A stretch of DNA of 64,000 bases from assembly GCF_030867145.1 (NCBI RefSeq), contig NC_134415.1, positions 7,976,417 through 8,040,416 on the forward strand. Direction: 5' to 3'. Positions within the stretch are counted from its first letter, which is position 1. The number at the start of each line of letters is the position of its first letter. This DNA comes from Opisthocomus hoazin. Its lineage: Eukaryota > Chordata > Aves > Opisthocomiformes > Opisthocomidae. A model generated the notes under the pieces. The model made no database searches and had not been told where the DNA came from. It saw only the letters and a program-made list of their open reading frames with translations. The translations under genes and the position numbers were made by a program. Below are positions 39,744 through 50,680 of this stretch, piece by piece.

Positions 39744-40378
39744 TTGCCCTGGCTGCCAAGAAAGCTAATGGGATCCTGGGATGCATTAGGAGGAGTGTAG
39801 TCAGTAGGTCGAGGGAGGTTCTCCTTCCCCTCTACTCAGCCATAGTGAGGCCCCATCTGGAGTACTGTGTCCAGTTCTGGGCTCCCCAGTTCAAGAAAGA
39901 TGAGGAGCTACTGGAGACAGTCCAGTGGAGGGCTACGAAGGTGATGAGGGGGCTGGAGTGTCTCTCCTACAAGGAAAGGCTGAGGGAGCTGGGCTTGTTC
40001 AGCCTGGAGATGAGAAGGCTGAGAGGGGACCTTCTAAATGCCTATAAATATCTGAAGGGTGGGTGTCAGGAGGATGGGGCCAGACTCTTTTCAGTGGTGC
40101 CCAGCGACAGGACAAGGGGTAACGGGCACAAACTGAAGCAGAGGAAGTTCCACCTGAACATGAGGAAGAACTTCTTCCCTCTGAGGGTGACGGAGCCCTG
40201 GAACAGGCTGCCCAGGGAGCTTGTGGAGTCTCGTTCTCTGGAGATATTCAAGACCCGCCTGGACGTGGTCCTGTGCAGCCTGCTCTGGGTGACCCTGCTT
40301 TGTCAGGGGAGTTGGACTGGGTGATCCCCAGAGGCCCCTTCCAACCCCTACCATTCTGTGATTCTGTGATTCTGTGAT
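39744..40378 (+). mobile_element. CR1 retrotransposon 3' fragment with intact ORF2 end
   Basis: Starts at TGCCCTGGCTGCCAAGAAAG and ends with three ATTCTGTG-type octamers. An open frame of about 159 codons (39845-40324) encodes the ORF2 C-terminus without a stop ([20 protein letters not shown], then [19 protein letters not shown]). One of the better-preserved copies, antisense to IRF2BP2. Confidence 0.95.
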
Positions 40379-42072
40379 TACCGAATCTGGCCATTGCCCC
40401 TTGCTTTTCTCTGGAGTAAGACACCCCCCGTGCAGAACAGAGGGGAATGAAGTTCCAAAAGGGCCACCCTGCCACCCCCACCACTGCTCTGCTGCCTCTC
40501 CATCTCGAGAGGATGATTTTTTTCAAGGCAGCTCTCTGCGGGTGTTTGGCATATAAGGAGACAGCAGCAAGAAACGCAGCAAGCTGAGGGTTATGAATGG
40601 TGGCCATGCGATGGGCAAGTCGACCCGAGATAAATCAGGAGTGAGGAAAGCGGAGCCTGATGCAGACAGAGATGGATTAGAGCAAGCGGTCGCCTGTATT
40701 TATAACCTTCCCGACACCCTGCTGCGCCCAAAGGAGAGGAGAGAGGAAGGATCACAAGACCCTCGCTGGCCAGGGCTTGGGAAAGGAAGTCTCTGAAATG
40801 TGAACGCTGGACATCCCCCCCCTCCCCGGGGTCAAGATTTTCCATGGTGTCACTCCTGCTGTCGCTCGCAGGGTGGAACGCTCTGGCGAGCCGGTCCTCG
40901 CTCCCCAGCCGGCAGGAGAGCTTTTTGGGAGCCCAGAGAGCCAACCTGAGGGGAGGCAGGGAGAGGACCGCTGCCCTGGTCCCTGCCCCTCGCCCCCCGC
41001 CGCCTCTGCGGGCTGGCACAGCTGGCTGGTTTATTACGAGCGCGGTCCTTTGCAGTGTGGGTCCGCGTTGATGTTTACTTTTAGGAGCTCGAGATGGTAC
41101 AGATGGCTAATTTGTTTGTTCGGTATTGTTCCTTCTAGCTGCCTAGAGCTGTTTTTGTACGTCTGTGTTTGTCATGGTTACTGCATACTCAAAATCTCAA
41201 GTGCCTCTTTTCCTGTATGGCGGAAAGCTTACTGCGTGTCAGCTGAAAAACACCACAACTGTATAGGAGGATTCTCTCTTTCGCCCCTTTGTCCGGCGCT
41301 ACCCCCCCGTCACCTTTGATTAGGGGAGGCAGAAAGCCAGCTCCAGCGCAGAGGTTTCCCAGAACACCCGGAAAACACAGACAGCGGGCTTTCCCCTGGC
41401 TCTGAGAGCCCCCAAAACACGTTCCCCCCCCTTGCAGGTTAGGGAGGGAGACAGGCAGGGACAACCAGCGCTGCCGGCGAGAGAAGAGGCGGCGGTGGGG
41501 AGGGGAGCAGCTGCGTTCGATCACACAGCGTGGCCGCCCGGTCGCTGCTGGTGGGAAGAGCAAGCCCGCCAATTAGCATTCCCAAGAATACAATTAGGAG
41601 ACAAGACTATTTTCGGCGGTGTCCCCTCTGATGGCTTGCAAAGACACAAGCGCAAAGAAGCCCCGAGTAGGCGCTTCCTCCACCGCAGGCACTGGATGGC
41701 TTAGATTAGCACAATGCTCCAAATCCCCTGTAAGTCCTCCCAGAAAGGGAGAGTAAATATAGTTTGTCAAACAGTTATCTTTAGCACACTGTCTCGTCTG
41801 CCAGCGTGGATCTTTCTGCATGACCTCTTGCTAAGTCAGGGCAATTTCTTCTCCTTTGCTTACTCCTGCCTGCAATGCCGTGCCGGAGGGGAGCCAGGGC
41901 TCCTTGGGGCTGGGGGAAGGCACCGCTTCCCCCGCCTCGCTGACCAGCCTCCGTACGGACATAGCGGGGTTATTGGCCTTCGGGCCCAGTTTTTCCCATC
42001 TGTTTTAAAAGACGAAAAGAATGGGATGGACTTTCACACAGAAGGGTGGCGAGGGGAAGCAAAAGGAGAGCC
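40379..42072. other. Spacer between two plus-strand CR1 copies
   Basis: Unique sequence. No gene seen. Mixed GC content, with short open frames on both strands near 40.8-41.3 kb. Confidence 0.65.
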
Positions 42073-42692
42073 AGCTCTGCCAAGAAGGCCAATGGGATCC
42101 TGGGACGCATCAAGAGGAGTGTGGCCAGCAGGTCAAGGGAGGTTCTCCTCCCCTTCTACACTGCCCTGGTGAAGCCCCATCTGGAGTACTCTGTCCAGTT
42201 CTAGGCTCCCCACTTCAAGAAAGATGAGGAGCTACTGGAGAGAGTCCAGCGGAGGGCTACGAGGATGATGAGGGGACTGGAGCATCTCTCCTATGAGGAA
42301 AGGCTGAGGGAGCTGGGCTTGTTCAGCCTGGAGATGAGAAGGCTGAGAGGGGACCTTATAAATGCCTACAAATATCTTCAGGGTGGGTGTCAGGAGGATG
42401 GGGCCAGACTCTTTTCAGTGGTGCCCAGCGACAGGACAAGGGGCAACAGGCACAAACTGAAGCAGAGGAAGTTCTGTCTGAACATGAGGAAGAACTTCTT
42501 CCCTCTGAGGGTGACAGAGCACTGGACCAGGCTGCCCAGAGGGGCTGTGGATTCTCCTTCTCTGGAGATATTCAAGACCTGCCTGGACAAGGTCCTGTGC
42601 AGCCTGCTCTGGGTGACCCTGCTTTGGCAGGGGGGTTGGACTAGATGACCCACAGAGGTCCCTTCCAACCCTGAACATTCTGTGATTCTGTG
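42073..42692 (+). mobile_element. CR1 retrotransposon 3' fragment
   Basis: Begins at CTCTGCCAAGAAGGCCAATG and ends at ACATTCTGTGATTCTGTG. A TAG at about 42203 (in TTCTAGGCTCC) interrupts the ORF2 frame where the other copies have TGGG. After it the frame is open for about 127 codons to 42648. It lies about 1.7 kb from the previous plus-strand copy. Confidence 0.94.
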
Positions 42693-43331
42693 GGGAGCCG
42701 CTCTGAGCTCCAGCAGACAAGCAGCATGCTGAGTCCACAACTCTGCACCAGGTCCTCTGTAGCGATGGGGAATGGAGAAACACAGGGAGGTCTCACAGCG
42801 AGCTGAAGCCAGCCCTGCCTCACACTGCTGCCTAGACAGGCAGCCTCTCCCTCCCTTGGTCTCTGCCACCGCTCCTCTTGTGCCACCACTCATGCACAGA
42901 CACGGTTCTCCACCAGACCGGGCTCTGCCTGGCCAGTTGCACAAGCAGCAGCGCAGGCACAACGGGGCGGGCAGGCCCCACCTTCGGGGCTCACTCAGCC
43001 TGGGGTGGCTGTGGCCATGGGGTGCTGGCAGGGCTGGGACACTGCAAGGCAGCAACAAAACCTTTTTGAGCTGAGAAGGGGAGGTGTGGGAGAAGGGGCC
43101 TCGCACAACGGCAGAGACCTCGCCTGCCAGATGAGGAGCGTCTTTTCTTTTAAGAAAAATATAAGAGTGAAGGACCAGTTGACTGCAGCTCTGGTTGCCC
43201 ACCAGCTGTCCAGCAAGCTGGGGCAGCGCGGCAGGCCAGACCCTTGCCCATGGGCAGTGATGTGCCTCTGCACAAAAATCTGCATGTCCGAACCACTGAT
43301 TTTCAAACAAATTTCCTTCTTTTTTTTTAAT
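42693..43331. other. Spacer between CR1 fragments
   Basis: About 640 bp of unique sequence between an intact plus-strand CR1 tail and an orphan minus-strand CR1 piece. No gene seen. Confidence 0.65.
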
Positions 43332-43400
43332 CTCATCTTTCTTGAACTGGGGAGCCCAGCACTGGACATAGTACTCCAGATGGGGCCTCACTAGGACCTC
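43332..43400 (-). mobile_element. Short internal CR1 fragment
   Basis: About 70 bp matching, on the minus strand, the CR1 ORF2 segment coding [17 protein letters not shown]. Neither a 3' tail nor more upstream CR1 sequence adjoins it, so it is an orphan piece left by deletion or rearrangement. It is inverted relative to the intact copy 640 bp away. Confidence 0.85.
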
Positions 43401-44809
43401 ACTTAGGTTCTTCCCCACCTCTCCCGGGGAGGGGGGGGGGGAAATGAGATGAAGACCAGGCACAAGGCTTCTTCACTCAGCACACCTCAACTCCAGGCAG
43501 CCCCATCCTGGTGGCCAGGCTTATTCCCGAGGGGTTTCCCCACAGTCGTGCTACGCTGACGTTTCCTGAGGTGCAAACACAGAAGTGCAGCACAGAGACG
43601 CTGGCAGCCAGAAAATCCCTTAGGGAGCATATCCAGTGATTCAAACGAACGAGCTTCAGCTCAGCTCTCGGGCTGATTCTTTTCATTTCCCCAGCTTCGA
43701 AGGAATTGCTGACTCTGTCGCCCCTTCCACGTGCCTGCCCAGTTCTGCTCGTCCCGGTTCCCGCCTCCCCCAGCTCTCTGGTGGGCTCGGGGGTGGTGGA
43801 GAACGCCCCACGGCCGGCATCCAGCCACCCCCCCACCATCCCAGCACGGTCTGCATCCCAGGACTCACAAAGCTCTTTCCCGTCAGGACACTGCTACGGA
43901 GACCGCGGCAGTAATAAATGGCTTCAAGAAACTCTCCCAGCCCTTCCTATTTATTATAAACCAGTGAGATGCCAGTACCAGTGAGCAAAGTCTTAAAATG
44001 TACGTGAGATTCTGCTTGGAAACACGATGTTTTTCTCTCTTATTCATGAATAAGCATTGTATTTCGCAAGTAAATTCACTTGAAACAAATAATTATGATG
44101 CCTTATACACGTTTCTAAAGTCAGTTTAAATGTGAATTTTCCAACAACATTTCTTGTTCATTTTTCAAAAGGCCAGTCCAGTTTGCAGTGACAACAACAA
44201 AAAAAACCCCTTCACTTCAAGGCCCAAGCCGATCCCATGGAGGAAAGGTAGATCGGTGGACGAGTAGCAGGAACCAGCGTTTTATTTCACTCATCGGCCA
44301 CCCCCTGCCCCTTTCCTTCCAGTTTTTCCGAAGACCCGCTTGTGACAAAGTTCAAACGGGGCAGCTTTGCTCAGGCTCAGGTCGCTCCTTCGCCTTATCT
44401 GCGCATACGACGTACGCTGAAAGAGCCAACATTTCCTCTGAATTATTTATAGCATATGGAAATGCTAATAACATAGAAATCTGCTATGATTTAATTAATT
44501 ATGGATAAGTAATAAGGTAATGCTAGCAATGCATTTAACTGCAAAACCTACTTATAATGAAATGATTTCTTATAAATAATTAGAGCAAAACTGCGTGTTG
44601 TAACTCATCATTTACATTTAGGGCCTGCACTTCTGGTGTAGCTCTGCCCACAGGGACGCTCCCGTGGAGCCGGTGAAGTCCGTGACAGAGCTGTTGGCAG
44701 GATGGAGTCACTTCAGGATTAGGAGGAGAATGGATTGCAAAAGAAAAAGATAAAGTTTTCTGTTTTGGTTTTTAAACCAGCTAAGGGGTAGAAAATCAGT
44801 CCCTGAAAG
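43401..44809. other. Intergenic DNA, no gene seen
   Basis: A poly-G run lies at about 43429-43440. The AT-rich candidate elements at 44030-44630 are the only notable content. Confidence 0.65.
44030..44630. promoter_or_regulatory. Candidate conserved noncoding elements (paired AT-rich blocks)
   Basis: Two AT-rich, non-repetitive blocks (about 44030-44180 and 44430-44630) flank a GC-richer insert. Both carry ATTTATA, TAATTATG/TTAATTATGG and ATAAATAATTAG homeodomain-type cores. Called on composition and motif density only. Confidence 0.3.
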
Positions 44810-45172
44810 ATCATAGAATCAAAGAATCATAGAATGATAGAATGGTTTGGGTTGGAAGGGACCTTAAAGATCATCTGGTTCCAACCCCCCTGCCATGAGC
44901 AGGGACATCTTCCACCAAACCAGGGTGCTCAGAGCTCCATCCAGCCTGGCCTTGAACACTGCCAGGGAGGGAGCAGCCACAGCTTCTCTGGGCAACCTGG
45001 GCCAGTGTTTCACCACCCTCATGGTGAAGAATTTCTTCCTAATATCTGATCTAAATCTGCCCTCTTTTAGTTTAGAGCCATTCCCCCTTGTCCTATCACT
45101 ACACACCCTTGTGAAAAACCCTTCTCCATCCTTCCTGTAGGCCCCTTCAGGTACTGGAAGGCTGCTAAATTC
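44810..45172 (-). mobile_element. CR1 retrotransposon fragment, older subfamily
   Basis: The plus strand opens with ATCATAGAATCAAAGAATCA and GGTTTGGGTTGGAAGGGACC, an inverted CR1 tail. The body (CCCCCTGCCATGAGCAGGGA, then TTCTTCCTAATATCTGATCT) belongs to a different subfamily from the young copies. The ORF2 remnant is broken. Confidence 0.92.
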
Positions 45173-46170
45173 ACCTTATTTTGCCTTTCTCAACCCCATT
45201 TTAAAAGGAAATGAAACCCAGATGACACTGACTCTGTTTCACAAGCACTGCTTACCATTTGCCTAAGCCACTCTTGCCTGACTCAGTCCAACGGCTCCCG
45301 GCGATGCGGACCCCAGCTGACACGCTCGTGGGTACCACGACAGAACCCGACGTTTGGTTACCGAGCTGCGATGGGAGGAGGGGCACCTGCAGGAGTGTGC
45401 CCTGTGCCATCTGAGCGAGAGGGCTGACACGCAGGCTGCCGTCACCAGCCGGTCCCCGGTGCCAGCCCGGGCTTAGCTCAGGGGAGTGATGAGCAGATTA
45501 GACCAGCCAGCTTCCAGCTCCCACGCTCAACAGGCAGAGCAGGGATGGATGGCACCTAATTTAGCCTCTTTTTTTTTTTAAGCAGACAGTCTTGCTGCAG
45601 TCCTTTATCTCTGCTTTGAAATCAGACTGGTTTTTAACTCTGCTCAGGTACAGACTGCTCCACGGAAGCAATATTGGGTTTGGGCTGTGAGCAGTAAACA
45701 GAGGACGCTTCATTACTGTCACCTTCTTGAAAAGGGACGAAACAAAAGAGGAACAGATCTGGCAGTCCTGCTTTCAGTGACCAACGTCGGGGTTTTACTT
45801 AAGCAGAGGAACTCGAGGCAAACTGGAAAAACACGCGTTTCAGTGATAGGCTCAGCCTGGCTCCACTGGTGACAACCTCACCCACTCCCCGTACCTCTTT
45901 TGCCTTTCTCACCCAAAAAACGCACGGGTACCTCTCCCTGGGGATTAAACACTGCTTCATCTTTCAGAGGGGCTTGTGTGAAGCTCGCATGCAGGAGCTG
46001 AAAACCTGTAATAAAATTTAGCTCAGTAAGGGAACAGCAAGCCTTCCGCCAAGAGAAGTAGCCACACGCATAGGGTTTGATTTTCCAAACGTCGCCCACG
46101 AGCCGTGGCTGGGCCACCTCGGTCACCATCAGGACCAGACAGGCAGTGCCACAGCTCCTCTCCGGAGAGA
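45173..46170. other. Intergenic spacer
   Basis: Unique sequence without a supported gene. A T tract lies near 45570-45580. Confidence 0.65.
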
Positions 46171-46478
46171 GTGGGTGTCAGGAGGAGGGGCCAGACTCTT
46201 TTCAGTGGTGTCCAGTGACAGGACAAGGGACAACGGGCACAAACTGAAGCAGAGGAAGTTCCACCTGAACACGAGGAAGAACTTCTTCACTATGAGGGTG
46301 ATGGAGCCCTAGACCAGGCTGCCCAGGGAGGTTGTGGATTCTCCTTCTCTGGAGATATTCAAGACCCACCTGGACACGGTCCTGTGCAGCCTGCTCTGGG
46401 TGACCCTGCTTCGGCAGGGGGGTTGGACTAGATGACCCACAGAGGTCCCTTCCAACCCCGAACATTCTGTGATTCTGA
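46171..46478 (+). mobile_element. CR1 retrotransposon 3' fragment (short)
   Basis: A strongly 5'-truncated copy that begins at GTGGGTGTCAGGAGGA and ends at CATTCTGTGATTCTGA. A TAG in the codon that reads TGG elsewhere (near 46311) and a missing T-G step near its start disable the ORF2 remnant. Confidence 0.93.
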
Positions 46479-47067
46479 GAGCTTAAACGAGCCCTGAGGT
46501 CGCATCCAGTTGGAAGGGTGAAGGTGGCCAAAAGCCAGCCCCCTCGGACTGCCCTTCCCTGGCAGGCACCGCTGAAGGTGCCCCTCCAAGGAGAGGCCTG
46601 CCGGCAGCACAGGCACCGGGGGAAGGGCAAGGGGAGGCTGGCTGGGCAGGTAACCCCGTCCCTCTGCAGCCAGGGAACAGCTAAAAAGGGAGCCCGGAAG
46701 CCTGCCTACGCAAACCAGATTTATTGGTGTCCCTCCAGCGCTCGGTGGACTGTTATCCATCAAAAGCAGCACTGAAATTGGCACTCCTCGCCGAAAAGGA
46801 AGGGATCCACCCCAAAACACTAAATGTCAGGAAACTTTTGTGACACAGGATGAAGAAACACATGCTGCTGCTGCAGTTCAGAATGTTCCAGCTCGGAAGA
46901 TAACGGGGAGGCAGTGTGGCTGGGCTGGGCTGCTGGCCCGCACCTTCCACCAGTGCCAGGAGCACACAAAACCTGTGGAGCCCTTGCTGCAAGCCCTCCC
47001 CGAGGGGCAGCTGGAGCCACCCAGCACCCATCGCTGTGCCCAGAAAGTCTCGCTACCTGGAAAGCCT
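46479..47067. other. Spacer between two plus-strand CR1 copies
   Basis: Unique sequence. No gene seen. Confidence 0.65.
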
Positions 47068-47598
47068 CGCCCTAGTGAGGCCCCATCTGGAGTACTGTGT
47101 CCAGTTCTGGGCTCCCCAGGTCAAGAAAGATGAGGAGCTACTGGGGAGAGTCCAGCGGAGGGCTACAACAATGATGAGGGGACTGGAGCATCTCTCCTAC
47201 GAGGAAAGGCTGAGGGAGCTGGGCTTGTTCAGCCTGGAGAAGAGAAGGCTGAGAGGGGACCTTAGAAATGTCTATAAATATCTCAAGGGTGGGTGTCAGG
47301 AGGACGGGGCCAGACTCTTTCCAATGGTGCCCAGCGACAGGACAAGGGGCAATGGGCACAAACTGAAGCAGAGGAAGTTCCAGCTGAACACGAGGAAGAA
47401 CTTCTTCCCTCTGAGGGTGACGGAGCCCTGGACCAGGCTGCCCAGAGAGGCTGTGGAGTCTCCTACTCTGGAGATATTCAAGACCCGCCTGGACGCGGTC
47501 CTGTGCAGCCTGCTCTGGGTGACCCTGCTTCGGCAGGGGGGTTGGACTGGGTGATCCTCAGAGGTCCCTTCCAACCTCTGCCATGCTGGGATGCTGTG
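47068..47598 (+). mobile_element. CR1 retrotransposon 3' fragment with open ORF2 end
   Basis: Begins at GCCCTAGTGAGGCCCCATCT. ORF2 is open to 47554. The 3' terminus is diverged (CCATGCTGGGATGCTGTGA instead of ATTCTGTGATTCTGTG), so it is either a decayed tail or a variant subfamily. Confidence 0.94.
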
Positions 47599-50014
47599 AA
47601 ATTACCCAGTTGGGAGGAGAGGAGCAGAAGTCACACGTCCACCTTCGCAAGTCAATTTTAACACGGTCAAAGAGGTCCAGGCAAAAAGCCACAGTAACCC
47701 AAAGAAGCAGAACCAGTGAGGTGAAATAACCAACTGGATTATGCAAATATTAGTATGGGGTATAAAGTAGCCAGTTCAGTTATGGGCACGGGTTATTTGT
47801 CTCTCTGAAGAAAAGCAGAGGGCTTACACGAACAGAAGGGCTCTCACAATATGAAAGTAATCATCAAAATAGCCATTAAAAGCACAGCTAAAAATCGTTG
47901 CTTCATGCTGTTTATCATCGTTCGTTTCCGCCGGGAAAGCCAGAAGGCTCAGCTTAGATATCTAAGCAGAAATTTTGAACTAATTAGAGTCCCTGGAAAG
48001 AGAAGTTAAAGCCCCAGCAGGGCCCATCCAGCCCCCTCCTTCCCCAGCGCAGGGAAGCCGATACCCAGCGCCGCTGCTGCATGAAGGGTTTTGTTGCCCA
48101 GAGTTCATAAAGATCGCAGGGCGCTTTCTGCAAGGGGAAAAAAAATGCCTTCCTTCTGCAATTTCTAAAGGGGAGCTTGCCCGAACTGTATCCTCACAGG
48201 AAAAATGGATTGAGCCCTATTCAGTCACCACCACAAAATCACAGGGAATTTAGTGAGGGGTTTTTTTTTAATTATTACAGTGTGAATAGGTCTGAAAGCA
48301 CGATGGAAAAAGTGGTGCTTCTGCTGGTTTGGCTTCGGTGCAACGCATGAAGGGGGATCTGCAAAGGCGTGAGTCAGTGTGCAGGAGCTGATTTATTTCC
48401 CAGTTTTTCATGAAGTGAAAGAAAGGTGATGTTCAGCATCACCTGCTCCCGTTGAAGTCTTTCGTAGAGTACCCTCGTTTTTGAGCTCTCTAACCACCAG
48501 CTGAGGGGTGATACATCTTAAAAGAGAAAATTATTTGTTCCTAGTGCTTAGCAGCAGCTGAATTAAGTAAGGCAAAAAAAAAAAAAAAAAGTTGTAAACA
48601 GTCTGGACAAAATTAAGTGCCTCATTCCGTTACGCTGTTGTTGCCTAATATCTATAAGTCCTCTTACTACTGGATGGTTGTAGAATATGACATTCCTGTA
48701 AAAAAGGGGTTGGAGAAAAGCTGGATTTCAGGTGGAAAAAAATAAAAGGGACTCTGTCTGAAAAAAGAATCGGACCTCCTTCAGCTCATAAAGATGCAAA
48801 AAGAAGAAAAAACCCCAAAACCACAGGAGGGAGAAGGGGGAAAGTCCAGCACGCTGTCTGGTGCCCTCCAGCAGCCCACCGCCCGCCCGCTTCCCAGCTG
48901 CCAGCCAGCCGCCCCGGCCCGGCAGCGCGGGAACGGAGGAGCTGCTTCCCGCTACAAGCAAGCGACCTGGTGAACCAATAACCCCTTCCATCTCTGTTTA
49001 CTCATCTTCTGCTTGTTTTGGAATGGTTGCCAAAAAAAAAAAAAAAAAGAAACCAAAAAAACACGTGAGGCATCTCTGGGGCCGAGGGGGGGGATGGGGG
49101 AACGGGCACAGAATAAGCGTTTTGTAGTGGAAAAGGGTAAAAAAAAATGCATACTTGGCATTTTTGCAGGGAAGAGCAGATGCCCTCCTTCCCAGAGGCA
49201 GCTGCTGAGGTCTGCCTGAAAACGGGAGGCTCCCGGGGTTTCCTGGGGAAGCCCCAGCCCTGGGTGGGACGGGGGCACCCCAAGGCTGGGGACCACCGGG
49301 GCAAGCGGCGGCAGGTTGGGGGGGAGCAGAGAAGGGGACCCCGAGGCGGGGGCACGGCCGGGTGCTGTGCAGGGCGGGGTGGGTGCTGTGTGGAAGTGGG
49401 AGCTGTTGAGCAGGGATGCTTCTGCTGGTGTTCGCGGAGTCAAAGGCGATGGGAGGAAGAAACACCCACAGCAGCGGGAAGCTGTTGTGAACTTCTGGCT
49501 TCTCCATGAGCTTGTTTCACAGGGGGCTTCCACTCGATGCAACATTTTGGGTTTTAGCACGAGCTCTGCTACGCCAGTCTCTGCAAAACTGGCTCGAGTG
49601 GCAGAAAGGAAAGCAGAGTTAGGTGAAGCATGTGTATAAATAACTGCGGAGTTATCACCCCGTCTTCAGCACACCTGTGCCAACCAAGCAAGACGGCCAT
49701 ACGGACACTGACACGCACTTGGGAGATTCCTCTGGGAGACGTCAGCGTCCCTTCTCTCCCAGAAGGGAGGCTTCAGCCATTCGGGGAGCTCCATGATCCG
49801 AATTTGAACCCCGCACGCAGTGCTCAAAGCCCACGTCTTGCTCCAGAGGCTGCCCGAAGGCAGTGAAGGAGTTACCTCCGGAGGGGCAGCCCCAGCTGAG
49901 GAAGCGGATGAGCAGGCCCTCCGTTCATCTCCTTCCATTTTAACAGGGGGGAGAAAAGTTTTCTTGGGGTTTTTGTTTTTTTTTTACTGGCCTTGTTACC
50001 TCTGGGAGCACGGA
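47599..50014. other. Intergenic DNA, no gene seen
   Basis: Poly-A tracts lie at 48574-48590 and 49028-49048. A GC-rich patch (49200-49450) produces open frames on both strands without recognisable domains. Confidence 0.65.
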
Positions 50015-50680
50015 CTGGTGGACAACAGGTTGACCATGAGCCAGCAGTGTGCCCTGGCTGCCAGGAAAGCTAATGGGATCCTGGGATGCATCAAGAGTGT
50101 GGCCAGCAGGTCAAGGGAGGTTCTTCTTCCCCTCTACTCTGCCCTGGTGAGGCCCCATCTGGAGTACTGTGTCCAGTTCTGGGCTCCCCACTCCAAGAAA
50201 GATGAGGAGCTACTGGAGAGATCCCAGTAGCCCTCCAGCGGAGGGCTACGAGGATGATGAGGGGACTGGAGCATCTCTCCTACGAGGAAAGGCTGAGGGA
50301 GCTGGGCTTGTTTACCCTGGAGAAGAGAAGGCTGAGAGGGGACCTAACAAATGCTTACAAATATCTGCAGGGTGGGTGTCAGGAGGATGGGGCCAGACTC
50401 TTTCCAGTGGTTCCCAGCGACAGGACAAGGGGCAATGGGCACAAACTGAAGCAGAGGAAGTTCCGTCTGAACAGGAGGAAGAACTTCTTCCCTCTGAGGG
50501 TGACAGAGCTCTGGACCAGGCTGCCAAGGGAGGTTGTGGATTCTCCTTCTCTGGAGATATTCAAGACCTGCCTGGACAAGGTCCTGTGCAGCCTGCTCTG
50601 GGTGACCCTGCTTTGGCAGGGGGGTTGGACTGGGTGACCCACAGAGGTCCCTTCTAACCCCAAACATTCTGTGATTCTGT
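50015..50680 (+). mobile_element. CR1 retrotransposon 3' fragment with internal insertion
   Basis: Begins at CTGGTGGACAACAGGTTGAC and ends at ATTCTGTGATTCTGT. Near 50221-50233 about a dozen extra bases (ATCCCAGTAGCCC) interrupt the usual GAGAGAGTCCAGCGGAGGG and shift the frame. The downstream part is open for about 127 codons. Confidence 0.94.

Noticed and set aside
40091-40354. Open frames on the strand opposite CR1 ORF2, recurring at every CR1 copy
   Set aside because: They are antisense shadows of the repeat; recurrence reflects shared CR1 sequence, not a gene family.
42390-43463. 357-codon minus-strand frame
   Set aside because: It joins the reverse complement of a CR1 copy, unique spacer and an orphan CR1 piece, so it is a chance fusion of repeat sequence.
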